Shown: positions 10,146 through 22,346, counted from the first letter of the stretch. The stretch is DNA of 64,000 nucleotides from Zeugodacus cucurbitae (GCF_028554725.1 NC_071668.1:52123732-52187731), one strand, 5' to 3'. Notes: a model not told the origin generated them from the letters alone. Program-made: numbers and translations.

Positions 10146-13100
10146 ATGAACGCCATGGGTATTTCAACAGATCCCACACTACTCGATGTGGAATTGCCAG
10201 CCACGCTTATTGAATCGCCATCAGTGTCGACATTCCTGCCAGAGGAGGAGGCATCCACCTGTCCGCTATTGTCCACCACAAACGGTACATCGACGCCGGT
10301 TACCTTCTCACATCCGCTAACACCCTGTATCGACAACGACAGCACAGCCTCGGCTAACTTGTGTAATGAAGATGCGGATGCCAAGGTCGAGACAAGTTCA
10401 TCGTCGGGCAGCAGCTCCGGTATTGGCATGGATGCGACTGATACGGCGGCCACAACGCTGTTCCACAAATCAAACGCCTACCAGCATTTGCAGGTCAACA
10501 ATGGCGGCGCAGTGCAGGTGAGGCTTGAAGAATTATCTAAATTAGTTGTCTATAAACAATTAATGAGTGAAAGTGTTTGAAGTAGTGCTGGTGAGGGGCA
10601 TGTGCTCAGCTACGCCACATATGTGTTGTGTTATGTTTGGTTGTGGTGGTTAGGTGAGCGGGTGGTGTGTGGGTGATAATGTCATGTTGCTTTGACAGCA
10701 CGTTGAGGAAATATTGCAACAAAATGTACGTGCCTCTGCACAGGCAGATAACGGCACAGAAATGTCAATGAAACGGTTTGAGCGTCAAGTGCATTATTTT
10801 TATTTTTTATTTTTTATTCTTAATTTCTTTTCATCTTTTTTCATTTTGCTATTATTATTATTGTTATATGGTAAAATTCAGTGTTTGACGTCAGTGGAAT
10901 GTGTGCTCATCTCAAGCAAAATATTGGGACAAAATCCACAAATGCAATCCACGCACCGTAATTGACAGGAGAAATGAATTTTCTCTTGGTGTGTGTGTGC
11001 TTGTTTTTACAGTTGTTTGCAACAATGCACGTTGTAGCATATAACTGCAGCTGTATATGTAGTTATATATGTATATATATATCTATTAGCATATCTATTA
11101 GTATATCGTTAAGAAAAAAAGCCGCTATAGCTAAGTTTGTTTGTATTCGTTATACCGTTAACAGGTGCTTGTCGCAATATTCAACAACGAAAATAAAGTA
11201 AAAATTGTTTCATGATGCTCCTTGTTCCACAAATGAAGCTACAGTAAACCTTCTAATACACTTACAGGATGTTTTTAATCGTTTGTACATTTTACTTTTT
11301 ACAACAAAACACAGAAAATTTAAAAATTAATGAAAACATCAAAATTTCGGTTCGTTAACAGTTCTTTAATTTTATGATATTTACGATTAGAACTGAACTT
11401 CGTTATTACCGACATAAAAAACTCCGAAACTGTGTTCTATGAAAATCATTCTGTTAGGGATTTTTGTTTTTATTTTCTTCGACAACTAAATAGATAGAGC
11501 TTTAAGTTTATTATCATTTATAAATATACATGAGTAACAGACCCCGACTCGAAAAAATGGGCTCGCATTTTTTATTGATTTTAATTTTTGATTCCATGTG
11601 TTTACATGTGCTGAGTATACCCTACAAATTTCAAGTCCAAGTGGCTCTTGGACAATAACATTAGTACGCTAGATTGGTCACCACAATCTCCGTACGTAAA
11701 CTCTATCGAGCACATATATGGTATATTAAACAAGTAAGGAAAGGCTAAGTTCGGGTGCAACCGAACATTTTATACTCTCGTAATTTATTGCTTCATTTTT
11801 ATTAAGATAACACATAATAGCATACCATATATTCGGCATGAAGTTCAATAAAAAAAGAAAATCATCATATATACTATATAGGCTGAATTCGTTAACCGAT
11901 ATCACTCATTTTCATCACCAACATACCTTATATCTACGACAATATGCTCACTTAATTTGGATAAGAAATTTCACATATTAACCGATTTATAAGCTACTAG
12001 CAGACCCGGCCACACGTTTTTGTGGCTAAAGTATACATTAAATTAAGTTGGTCCAGCGACTTCTTGAATATTTGGAAAATCTTCGTTATAGCGCTATTTT
12101 TGGAGATTTTGCCGACTGGTGTTTCGTTCATTTGCAATTTAGGAGTAATTTCAAAGCCGAAAGTGCCGTTTGTTTGCCTACTAACAGGTGCCAAGTTGCC
12201 CCTATTCCCGTTAAACCTGGTGGTGGAAATGAGTGAAATTGGTTCTGTAATTACATCAGGTCTCATATACTATATATGATGATTTTCTATTGGACTTTAT
12301 GTCGAATATATAGGTCAAATTGTGTGTTATCTTAATAAAGTTACATCAATAAATTGCGAGAGTATAAAATGTTCGGTTGGACCCGAACATAGCCTTTCCT
12401 TATTTGTTACAAATTGTTTTGGGCTATCGACACATTCTTATACAATTTAACAATAACAAAAATATTTTAACAAAGCAACAATGATAACCTTCAAAATATT
12501 ATTTTTTATATTTTTCTTGTCAACACGAATAAAATTCTCTGATTATTTCTTCCTCGCAATTTTTCAATATTTACTCACTTTCTAATCTTTTTCTGGCCTT
12601 CCACGAATATTTCAAGACTAAAATTAGCCAGATCGGTTTGGTCATTCTCGTTTTTTTGCGGCACAAACGAAAAGCAATTCATTTTTATATTATATTATTA
12701 TCAAGTGACATTTTTTTTTAATTCCGCACAGGAACATTCAGTGGGGAATCGACCGCGCGACTGAGTGAGTGAGAGAGAGTGCATTCGCGATTAAAGAAAG
12801 TTTTTTGGTATTTTTTTTTACATTATCGGAGTTTTGGTGAGGGATCCTATTTTTTTAAACTAAATATAGCCTATGTCACTCAGGGATAGTATAGCTTTCC
12901 AACGGTGAAAGAATTTTTCAAATCGGTTCAGTAGTTTCGGAGCCTATTCGAGACAAACAAACAAAAAATCAAACCTTTCCTCTTTAGAATATTGGTATAG
13001 AAGTATAGATTAAGCCCATCGTATTTTTGAAAAACCTATAATTAGCTATATGAGAGCTATGGGAAGTTATGACCTGACGGACTGCACAAAGTTTATTTAT

Positions 13101-16100
13101 ATAGCTTTATTGGTTTGCGACAAAAAAAGTATAAGGGGGCGGGGCCACGCCCACTTCCCCAAAAAAATTACAACCAAATATGTCCCTACGCCTTTTGTGG
13201 GCGTAGCAATGGTCCGATTTTGCCCATTTACGAAAGCAATCCTCCCACAGACATTCTGATTTTGGCTCGTCTCGTACCCTGATCATTTTGATATATATAA
13301 CCCTATATCTAACTCGTTTAGTTTTATGACATACAAACAACCGTTATGTGAACAAAACTATAATACTCTCTTAGCAACTTTTGTTGCGAGAGTATAAAAA
13401 TCGGTCGCAGGCGAAAACGGCACATTGAGCAAATTATGGCCTAAGGTGTAGCAGGTGTGGTATTCTATTTTATCAGAAACATGCGCAAATTTGTGTAGTA
13501 GTATGTAAAGAAGAAGCCGTTACAGACTCATAGAAGTACTAATATTAACCTTTAACCATGTTTATATTAAGTAACAAAATTTATCACACTGAGAAATTTT
13601 ACATTTAGTTTCGGTCTTGCTTTTGTTTATTGTTGTTTGTTGAAATTACTTGTTGTCTTTAATTCTTCATTATCATAATTTTATAATAAAAGAAAAAAAT
13701 ATTTAAAAAACTTAAAAGTCACTGTAAATTACCAAGAGTTCATCAATATAAATTGATTATTTAGAATAAATTTTTAACTCGCTGGGAAAGAAGCTTTGCT
13801 TTGGGAAATAATTTTTCACATTTATCCTAAACTTAAATGTCAAACACATGAAATACCTTTGACAGCTGTCCATCTAGAAGATTTTAAGCAAAATTCAAAG
13901 ACTTATCATCACAATAAAGCTCAACTAGGTCAAATATGTTGGTCTGTTGATTATTAAAAAGATGTGATCAAAATAAATCGAGTAAAGAAGGCCGACAACT
14001 ATAGGTTCAGATCCTTCTTAAACACATACTACATACTTTATGAGATGACATATTCAAATTTCTCAAGACGATTTTCGATCAAAACCAATATTTGTGAATT
14101 TCAATTGAGATTTGAAATCATTTTGTTACAGAAGCTTCATAATAATCTTATTAGTAGTGAAATTTATCTGAATATTCTCGAAAGCAACCTTCCTATGGTG
14201 CCAAGAAATAAGTGTGCCAAGTTTCATCAAGATATCTTAATTTTTACTCAAGTTACAGCTTGCACAGACGGACGGACGGACAGACAGACATTCGGATTTG
14301 AACTCCACTCTTCACCCTGATCACTTTGGTATATATAACCCTATATCTAACTCGTTTAGTTTTGGGTGTTACAAACAACCGTTATGTGAACAAAACTATT
14401 ATACTCTCTTTAGCAACTTTTGTTGCGAGAGTATAAAAATTTATGCGGTGAGCTAATACACTTTGACGGAAATTATAGTTATTAATTTACTTGGTGTTTA
14501 CTTTTGTTACATTTGTTTTTTTATGGAAAATTTCCCGTTAGCGGTATTACATATTATATTATATTAATTTCATATAAATTTCGCTCCAATTTTCTAAGGT
14601 GATTCATGTCTTACTTGCTGACTACTGTGTATTTTCCACTTCTGTTTATTTTCTATATGCCCATATACATACATACATATATTCGTAAAAAAATCCCTTA
14701 GAAGAAATGTTGCACACCGCCGAGCACCTCTATGTGCCCGCGTGACTCCACAATTATTAACGTGAACCCACTTAATATGTCATAATCATACACACGTACA
14801 TAACTCGGATTTCAACCCAATAATATAATATTTTGTTATTTTTATTTGTTACTGTTTTTACTCATTCATATAGTACATACATACATACAGCTATGTATAT
14901 ATGTATGTCAGTATTGCCCGACACGAGTCACACAGTCAGTTCGTATGACGTTACAAAAGTACAAAAAGTGAAATGTTTGCACTTTAAATATTGTTGAGTG
15001 AAATCGAAATGTGTAAATAGTTTAAACAATTAGGTAACTAAAATAGTAAATTATAGTTAGATTATGCATTGGCATGCTTAGTATTTTTGCACAAACACTT
15101 TATTAATTGTAGAGCAAATTAGGAGCGCATTAAGCCATAATTGAGCGTCGTCATAATTGAGTACGTGTTGTCGCTCACGAATGGCGGGCGGCTCGTTTAG
15201 TGCTTTATTTTGATTGTATTGCCCAATTCAAATGATTTTTGTTAAAAGTAAACACATAATCATTTTACGCTAAAATATCAAAAGTTTTGAGAACACTTCA
15301 ATTTATTTTATGCGTTGGGAAACCGGAAAAAAATCATTAATTGAAGAAGAATCTGGTGGATACTATCAAACAATTCAAGTTATTTTACGTTAGTTCTAAA
15401 AATATTCACGCCGGACATAATCTTTTATATAGAAAGCAACGCGAAATCTAAAAATAGGACTTGACATTAATAGAAACCAGATTTTGATGAAGACATAAGG
15501 CTTCGGAAATGTGACCAACGAAGGAAGTCTGTATTCTTGATGAAAATAAAGTTACATCAAACAACGAAGAAAAGCTTAATGAACTTGTAGCGTGTGATCC
15601 AAGTAGTGGTACTTTTTTCAATAGCCTATTTTGACAGATCACGCGTAAGTCGTGTCAAGCTGTCATGTTATTTTTGTTCAGTATTGTTTGACATTTCATC
15701 ATGGAAAGACGTACGCTTGAACAACGTTTTCAAATTGTTCAATTTTGTTACAAAGATTCACGTTCTGTAAAGAATGAATTTTGCGCGCTCAACTTATGGT
15801 CAATATAATCAGCCTACCGAACGTACTATTCGCAACACCATCACCCATCTTGAGACCCATCATTGATTATTGGATGATAATCGAGAAAATAGACCACATC
15901 CAGAACACAGTAAAGAAAATATGGCAGTCGTAGCTGTGAGTGTAGACGATCGTGCAGAGTCAATTCGACGCCGTTCGTAGCAACTCGGACAGACGTATAG
16001 AACGACTTGACGCATTTTACGTCCAGATTTTAAATTGAAAGCGTACAAAATTGATACAGCTTGTGCATGATCTGAAGCCGCTCGACCTTCGCAAACAACA

Positions 16101-18778
16101 TCGGTTCGCTCTATAGGCTCTTGAAAAGTTCCAAGAAGATCCAATGTTTTCGAGCCAAATTCTGTTCAGATGAGGCCCATATCTGGCTCAATGAGTATGG
16201 GTACAAACAAAATTACGGCATTTGGGACAAAGAAGAGAAAACAACGGTTTGGTGTAGTTTGTGAGCCAGTGCAATCATCGGTCCATATTTGATGCCGTTG
16301 AGAGCGTCAATGGAGACCGTTATCGCGCCACGATAACCGACTATTTTATGCCTGAAATTGAAGCTCGTGATCTCAACAAGACGGCGCTATTTCCCACACA
16401 TCGCATCAATCAATGAATTTATCGTGTGATATTAAAGCGCTTCCTGTGGGGATATGTAAAGTCTAAAGCCTATGCGGACAATCCCGTTTCAATTCAGGCC
16501 TTGAAGCAAAACATCACGCGTGTAATTCGCCAGTTACCAGTCGAAATGCTCGAACGAGTCATCGAAAATTGGATTCAACGGATGGACCATCTGAGACGTA
16601 GCCGCGGTCAACATTTGAAAGAGTTAATCTTGAAAAAAATTATTGCCAAACCATGTTCTTTCGAATGATAATACATTCTCCATTAAATATGAATTTTCTG
16701 TGTTTTTTCTTTAAAAAAAATGTAGGGAACCTCGAAATGGATCACCCTTTAGATCTCAGTAAAATGTTGTGTGTTCCACCTTTTAAAGCGAGATGAAATA
16801 GAAAATCTGATTACTGAATCTTTTAAGAATATCTGTAAAAAACCTAGGGTCTGTGGAAACAGATTGAAGACGAAATAATGGAATATCGCGAAAGAATCCA
16901 GAGATTCGACTGAAATTCTAAAGATCTCAGTACATTATATATTTCCACTTAATTAATTTTAGTATAAAGAAAAGACCGAAGTAGCTATATGCTATAACAT
17001 AAGCAGATACTAGAAACGGACATTAGATATATACACTTCATACAGACTTCATTTAGAAGCTACGTTAAAAAAAAATTATAAACCTTTTAACCTTTAGGCA
17101 ACTTTCTGCTTACTAATGGTTTTTCTTCCTCCACTAGGATTCAAATGGCCCGAACGGCACACTTTCAAAGGACACACCTTCTTTCGTCTCTTGGAACTGG
17201 CCGCTGATTCGTAAATGCACATTCTTCGTATTCATGTCCAGTTTATTGGCTATGTGCGCCGTAGTGGTGGCCATGATTGTCACCCTGCCGAAGACCTGCA
17301 ACCCAAAGTAAGTAATATTTTGAACAAAAATAAATATTAACTAATAAACGACTTCGATACAATCTTTATTTATGGCTTTTTCAACACACAGAACAGCTTG
17401 GTATCGCGGCAGCGTCTTCTATGAGATCTTTCCTGCCAGTTTCCAGGACTCCGACGATAACGGCATTGGGGATTTGCGCGGCATTGCACAGCGTGCCGAC
17501 TACTTGGCCTCACTTGGCGTTTCAGCTGTGCGTCTCAACTCGATATTTTCCGCAAATCACTATCCCGACGACTTTTCGCATCCAACGTCGCTGCTTGAAG
17601 TAGCCAGCGAAATTGGCACGGCACAAGATTTACAACTATTGGCTGGAACACTACGTGAGCATAACATTTCGCTGTTGCTTGATCTGCCGATTGGCGCTTT
17701 TATTAAAAGATTGGATGAGGCCACGACGACGAAATCTACAATAGTAGTGGGACTTACAACACAATCAAATAATGAAACCGAAAATGTAGAATACACTGCC
17801 TCAACAACAACTGTGCCACAATTACCGATCTCGTCGGCTGGTAATGTGGTGAGCGCGGCCATACTGAAATGGTTGCAATTCGGTGTGGATGGCTTCTATC
17901 TGAAAGGTTTGGAAAGTTTCGTCGATGACGATCGTCTGCTGGCCAACTTGAATGAGTGGAAGCAACTTGTCGGACCCAATCGCATACTTATCGCTAATGA
18001 GGCATTAATCCAAGAGCTACATCCAACGCTGACTTCATTGGCGCTACAACATATCGATCTAGTCGATGTGCACTTGGACGTTTCAAACGGCACAAAACAT
18101 TTGGTGCAGCATCTCAATACACTACTCAACGGTCCACTCGCACCCGTCGAAGTGGGTCCGTGGTTGCATTGGTCAATCGGTGGTGTAGACCAACAGCGCT
18201 TCACACGCTACGGACAAAGCAAGAATATTACTTTGGCTGCTACGGTCATGCAACTTATGTTACCGGGTACACCCAATATTTTCTATGGCGATGAAATCGC
18301 CTTGGAGGCCATCTCTGATCCACAGCATGAGCATAATGAAACTAAACATCTACATCATCTCTCCACCATGGAATGGTTGAATAGCACCAAACAGTTTACG
18401 AATCGTGAAAGTTTGCCTTGGTTACCGCAGACGGCGCAATTTAGTCATGAGAATTTCCAAACAGTCATAAAAATGATCGAGTTACGTAATCGTTCACCAT
18501 CGCTGTATAAGAATGCGATTTGCAAGCCAGAGAAGACACTATCCAATACAGAGGTACGCAATAGCAACGATGATATTTTGGTTGTTGAGCGCGTCTATCC
18601 ACGTCGCAACTCGTTTGTTTCGGTATCGAATTTCGGTCAGAAGCGTGTCTCCATGGATATGACAGCCATGTATTTTAGTGGCGTAAAAATGCTGGACGAA
18701 GAACACAAGGAGAAGGTTTACTTCTCCAACTTCGAGATCGGACCTTGGGAAACAATTGTTGTTAAATTAGATAAATAA
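10146..18778 (+). CDS. CD98hc: CD98 heavy chain (SLC3A2/4F2hc-like), spliced
   Basis: Heavy-chain subunit of heteromeric amino-acid exchangers. It carries a light-chain transporter to the plasma membrane. Coding exons: 10146-10517 (124 residues, acidic/Ser-rich cytoplasmic tail; donor GTGAGG, phase 0), possibly a small exon at 10699, then 17138-17307 (acceptor CCACTAG; donor GTAAGT, phase 2) and 17392-18778 (acceptor CACACAG). The junctions keep frame exactly. The middle exon codes the single type II membrane segment (CTFFVFMSSLLAMCAVVVAM and on). The extracellular Cys just after it, in LPKTCNPK, sits where family members bond the light chain. The last exon is a GH13 amylase-like ectodomain (NGIGDLRGI, GVDGFYLKG, GTPNIFYGDE). 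The usual catalytic Asp after GVDGF is replaced, as expected for this non-enzymatic family. About 642 residues. The intron of about 6.6 kb is full of transposons. Confidence 0.93.
10699..10788 (+). other. Candidate small alternative exon of CD98hc
   Basis: After the acceptor TTTGACAG the frame (phase 0, matching both neighbours) reads HVEEILQQN. It could end at donor GTACGT (10726; 27 nt exon) or run to GTGCAT (10789; 90 nt exon). Both lengths keep frame. The polypyrimidine tract is poor, so the exon may be optional or spurious. Confidence 0.35.
10789..11730. other. CD98hc intron, unique part
   Basis: AT-rich intron sequence with TATATGTATATA-type microsatellite tracts near 11060-11105. No exon or transposon core was recognised. 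Confidence 0.5.
11731..12406. repeat. Foldback form of repeat A
   Basis: Both ends are the same repeat A terminus in opposite orientation. The left arm (about 11731-11886) starts CAAGTAAGGAAAGGCTAAG with the hairpin GTTCGG...CCGAAC. The right arm (about 12256-12406) is its reverse complement with about 150 bp of matching sequence. The roughly 370 bp loop includes GACCCGGCCACACG at 12003, a start seen in other insect repeats. It lies within the CD98hc intron. Confidence 0.75.
12720..13010 (+). mobile_element. LINE/SINE 3' tail, RTE-like
   Basis: The stretch from AGCCTATGTCACTCAGGGAT through TTTCCAACGGTGAAAGAAT and AAATCGGTTCAGTAGTTTCG to TAGAAGTATAGAT resembles a 3' tail common in insect genomes. 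I recall it as belonging to RTE-type LINEs or SINEs derived from them. No coding part is present. The class assignment is from memory and tentative. Confidence 0.45.
13014..13399 (+). repeat. Repeat A, right-hand part
   Basis: Contains the typical CCACGCCCAC block, the TATATAACCCTATATCTAAC block and the terminal hairpin TACTCTCTTAGCAAC-TTTT-GTTGCGAGAGTA at about 13362-13397. The left-hand part is missing or replaced by the LINE tail before it. Confidence 0.7.
13400..14059. other. CD98hc intron, no feature recognised
   Basis: AT-rich, with no exon, RNA gene or transposon core seen. Confidence 0.45.
14060..14437 (+). repeat. Repeat A, right-hand part
   Basis: Carries TTTCATCAAGATATCTTAAT, a GACGGACGGACGGACAGAC tract, TATATAACCCTATATCTAAC and the same terminal hairpin ending GCGAGAGTATAAAAA. 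A translatable frame at 13964-14320 is incidental. Confidence 0.7.
14441..15589. other. CD98hc intron with a possible second initiator
   Basis: No exon is supported. TCAGTT at 14936-14941 is a second arthropod initiator match, preceded by CATA repeats, but AAAGT-like sequence at +28 is not a downstream element. It could start a shorter transcript with a non-coding first exon. Confidence 0.3.
15591..16751 (+). pseudogene. Defective mariner-like transposon
   Basis: A decayed Tc1/mariner-superfamily element. The 5' terminus GTGTGATCCAAGTAGTGGTA and the 3' terminus (its imperfect reverse complement, 16722-16751) are inverted repeats. The transposase starts near 15702 as MERRTLEQRFQIVQF, breaks at once by frameshifts, shows FSDEAH-like sequence near 16165 (CAGATGAGGCCCATATCTGG), then an internal deletion. 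It ends in an open piece at 16426-16668 (FLWGYVKSKAYADNPVSIQ to LRRSRGQHLKEL). Lies in the CD98hc intron. Confidence 0.8.
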
Positions 18779-18925
18779 GTGAGAAGAGATTGGAGGAACT
18801 GGAAAGTTGCTAAATGGCACGTTTATCGGAAGTTGCGGTTTAATTACTTACTGTAAATAACAATGTACCGTTTGTTTATATATTTTTATAGAAATAGTTG
18901 CCAAAAACTTGCTCATAAAGCGGTA

Positions 18926-18931
18926 AATAAA
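18926..18931 (+). terminator. Poly(A) signal of CD98hc
   Basis: AATAAA 148 bp after the CD98hc stop codon, followed by GT-rich sequence. It fits a short 3' UTR. Confidence 0.6.
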
Positions 18932-19039
18932 TGTGTGAGTTTTAAGATTTGAGGAAAGTATTGTGTTTTTAATTAAAGTTTTGGTTTAATAATTTCTATT
19001 AGAGAAACACTTTCCTTATAAATATGGATTTTTTTGCAG

Positions 19040-19725
19040 CTCATGCAGCCCAGAAGATTCACATAGACTTAGACTTGACGTAACCCCACAGGAAATAACC
19101 TAAATATTCGCAGTATAGCTGGTGTGCCGTAATGTTCGAACCAAATATTGTCCAAGCCCATATCATCCAATTCGGGTAAAAAATATTCGGTTATCATTGA
19201 GCGGTAGCGATTGCTATTCACAGTAACGTGCCGGTCTTGATCATCACGGAAGAAGTACAGCCCAATGACGCCGCAGGTCTATTAACCGCATTAAACCGTA
19301 ATTTTTTCGGGACGCAATGATGACTCATGGAGTACGTGTGGATTGCTGCCTGATCAATAACGCGTATTTTGCTTATTGACGAAGCCATTCAGCCAGAAAT
19401 GAGCCCCATCACTGAAGATGATTTTTCGATGAAAATTCGGACCTTTTCAAGTTGTTGCTCAGCCCAATTGACGAATATACGACGATCTGATAGGACAATT
19501 ATGATTTGGACGTAGCGCTCTTAAAGTTGAGGCCACTGCCTCCGAATTTCGATAGTAAATTTGAATAATTTCGACTCGTTGTTGGATCGTATATATTTCC
19601 ATGATGACAAACGAAATGTCAAACCTTACTGAAGAGAAATGTCAAGAGCGGGGAAAAATATGAAGTCGTTTTCTTGCCCTATTTGCGTAGCGTCCTATTG
19701 AAAACCCCTTTACATCCTCCGACTC
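19040..19725 (-). pseudogene. Second mariner-like relic
   Basis: The minus strand translates in pieces to a mariner-type transposase: MEIYTIQQRVEIIQIYYRNS near 19600, FHRKIIFSDGAHFWLNGFVN near 19430-19385, and GVIGLYFF and VNSNRYRSMITEY further along. Stops and frame breaks interrupt it. It is a different subfamily from the 15.6 kb copy. It lies just downstream of CD98hc. Confidence 0.7.
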
Positions 19726-20201
19726 TTAATACGTCTGAATTAGGTTATTGGCGAAAGTACAATACATACAAATGTACATACATATATGGAACATATGGAA
19801 CAGTCTCCCCTTCTTCATTATACTAGTAGTACGATGAAATGTCGTTCACAAGGAAACTAAGCCATGTATGCCTAAAATCTTACCATAAATATACCTGAGG
19901 AACCTCCCAAAAAAACCACAATAAAACATTTGTCGTAAGTACATGCATGCATATAAATTTATTTTATTCGGTACTTTGGCAAAATGTCTCGTCTTTTCTA
20001 ATCGAACTCGTACACTTAAATTAAGTATCTACTGATTTCGGTAAGTCCTAATATTTATAATGGTTAATCACACAAAACTTAGTCTAACATTTAGCCTCCT
20101 TTACTTATGCTCCATATTTAATAAAACTTTTTTTAAAATTTAAATTTTTATTTGGCTTGAATTTTACTTAGAAATACGCGTCTTTATAGTAAGTATGCGT
20201 G
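19726..20201. other. Intergenic, no gene seen
   Basis: AT-rich sequence between the mariner relic and the 3' end of the minus-strand gene. TTTATT at 20202-20207 (AATAAA on the minus strand) may be that gene's poly(A) signal. Confidence 0.4.
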
Positions 20202-20525
20202 TTTATTTTTATAGCAGTCAAAGTTCGAAAAGCAGCCGTTCCAAGAACGTGTCACAAAACAGCCCTCCGAACAACTGAATTGCGCGCTGCATCGACTATA
20301 TCATATTACTAATACTATTATTAATTATTTCAAAATTAACACACATGCCATATAATCGTTTAGATTTAGTAATAAATAACTTGAAATGCTTAAGTGTAGT
20401 CTTACTTCATCAACTTTTGCATCTCCCTTCATCACTATACTAGTCTCTACAACTTCAATATTAAAATCGCTTAATTATTTTATGTCGTTAATTAATTCAC
20501 ACATTGCTCGATTACACATACACGT

Positions 20526-22346
20526 TTACTCATCATCATCTTCGTCGCCATCATCCTCGTCGTCGTCAATGTCGTCTTCATCGATTTCTTCGTCTTCCTC
20601 ATTATCGTTTTCATCAGTGCTATCGTTTCGTTTTGAAGTTTTCGTACCACTTTTGGTTGGCGCCTTTTTCTGCAGTGGCTTTTTGGCGCCTTTTTTGGTT
20701 TTCGATGCTGTTGCTTCGTCATAGTCCAACTCATCTTCGTCCTCGGTGTCCAACTCATCGTCGTCTTCTTCGTTATCATCATTATCGAGTGCACCATCAT
20801 CATCGCTGTCGTCACCGCCATTGCCTTTTCGTTTATTCAACTTATGTTGCGCGTTATTTTTCGTTTGTTCTTTGGCTAGTTTGCCTAGCTCGGCGGTGTC
20901 CATAATTTTAACACGTCGATTATTCGGATCCAGGCATTTTACTTTAATACTTATAAAATCGGACAAACGTTTGTCATCCCAGCTGGAATACTAAGCAAAA
21001 CAACAATTTCAGTATAAATATTATTAAAGACTTATTAGATAAAAACGTTGCGGTAACACACTAAATAATGTATTTAGGTCTATATAAAACTGAGATATTG
21101 CTTCTATACACAATTCTATGATTTTCCAAACGTTTTTCAATAATCATCGCATCAATCAATGGATTTATAGAGAGAACACTTCGGAGAGTAAGTTTCAAGT
21201 TTTGGGCCAGTCGATTGGCCATCAAGATCGTGTGATATCACACCGCTAGTCTTTTAGATACTTCCTGTGGGGCATTCGCGGCCAACATTTGAAAGAAGTA
21301 ATCTTTAAAAAATATATGCCAAGGTTGGTCTATCGAATGCTAATAAACATTCCTCATTAAATTTGAATTTTCTGTGTTTTTTCTTTAAAAAGTAGGGATT
21401 CTCGAAATGGATCACGCTTTAAAAGGAACTGTGAAAAGAAAAACGATCTCTCTACACGTTGTATCTAGACTTAGAATGGATTTCTAATAATGCTAAGATA
21501 TATAGAATCTGTGTCGGCTGGGCTGAGTTCGATCCCAGCAGCTAACAACAAACATTGATTAAACATCAATTTCGCTTCAAAATCCTATATACTCACCACA
21601 GAGCTGGAGGTGAAGAGCAGCTCCTCTGGAGCGGTCTTAACCCGTATGTACTTCTGCAATAGGTTATTATCATCCTTGCGCCACAAGCATAAACGATTAT
21701 TCTTGGAATAATCCTCATTCAGATCGCGTTTGTACAGTAGCAATTCGAGCGAATGCTGTGCCGAGGATGCTGAAGATCCTGCACTTGCGCCCGGCGTTGC
21801 GGACGTGCCAGTTTTTTCCGTGAATTGTTTTTTGGGTGGAAGATTATTACCTGCAGGAGCAGCAGCACTGCCACCACCAGCCTTCTTTGCAGTTGCCGCC
21901 GCACCAGTGCCAGTCGTTGGCTGCGCTTCATAATCCTCATAATCGTCCAACTCATCATCACTCAACTCCGCATTCAATGCAGCCTCTTCATCATCATCGA
22001 TATCATCATCATTGTCATCATCATCGTCATCATCATCACTTTCTTCGTATGCAGCACTGGGCACTTTTCGTTTAGCCACCACTGTCTGCTGCTTACCACC
22101 ACCCGCATTCGTAGCTCCTTTACGCTTCCGACCGCGTTTGGCATTGCCGCCACCACTGATGCTGCTTGTGCCACCCCCACCCGTTGCAGCGCCAGCAACA
22201 CGACCGTGCTTTTGCTTTTTGCCATTTTTATTGGCTGACGATGAGGCGGCCGGACGCCAATCCTCCTCGGAATCATCATCATCCTCGCTATAGTCTTCCT
22301 CGGAGTCTTCGAAAGTCGTGGTCACCAATTCTGTGCGACTACGCAT
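20526..22346 (-). CDS. Acidic, probably nuclear protein; two exons
   Basis: Not recognised. Exon 1 is 22346-21597 (ATG in GAAAATGCG; the upstream in-frame codons include no other ATG), donor GTGAGT. Exon 2 is 20990-20526, acceptor TTTTGCTTAG. The joint is phase 0 and gives about 404 residues. Two acidic tails flank the molecule: an Asp-rich run at about 104-121 and a C-terminus that is almost all D/E. A basic patch KRGRKRKG (about 70-77) could be a nuclear signal. The only non-biased part is the core at about 199-290, from SLELLLYKRDLNEDYSKNN across the splice joint to SSWDDKRLSDFISIKVKCLD. The composition suggests a chromatin or transcription factor, but that is inference. The intron holds a mariner fragment. 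Confidence 0.85.
21125..21425 (+). pseudogene. Mariner 3' fragment in an intron
   Basis: Sequence like the end of the 15.6 kb mariner (CGCATCAATCAATGGATTTA, GGCCAACATTTGAAAGAAGT, TCTCGAAATGGATCACGCTTT) lies in the intron of the acidic-protein gene, in opposite orientation to the gene. Only the last third survives, with further deletions. Confidence 0.7.

Noticed and set aside
10962..11201. Cys- and Ser/Ile-rich frame in the CD98hc intron
   Set aside because: Produced by the TATATCTATTAGCATATC simple repeat; no coding evidence.
12022..12279. 85-codon frame in the CD98hc intron
   Set aside because: It lies in the centre of the foldback repeat and has no domain or signal context beyond chance hydrophobicity.
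13964..14320. 118-codon frame in the CD98hc intron
   Set aside because: The second half is repeat A sequence, including the GACGGACGGACAGACAG tract; other repeat A copies do not keep the frame.
20386..21000. Ser- and His-rich plus-strand frames
   Set aside because: They are the antisense of Asp/Glu codons in the acidic-protein gene; the minus strand has proper splice sites and codon use.
21510..21560. tRNA-like B box (GAGTTCGATCCCAGCAGC)
   Set aside because: It resembles a T-arm, but no matching A box, anticodon arm or acceptor stem can be folded around it. At most it is a tRNA-derived SINE scrap.
21719..22293. Met/His/Ser/Pro-rich frames overlapping the acidic-protein exon
   Set aside because: Alternative-frame and antisense readings of the GAT/GAC repeats; low complexity only.
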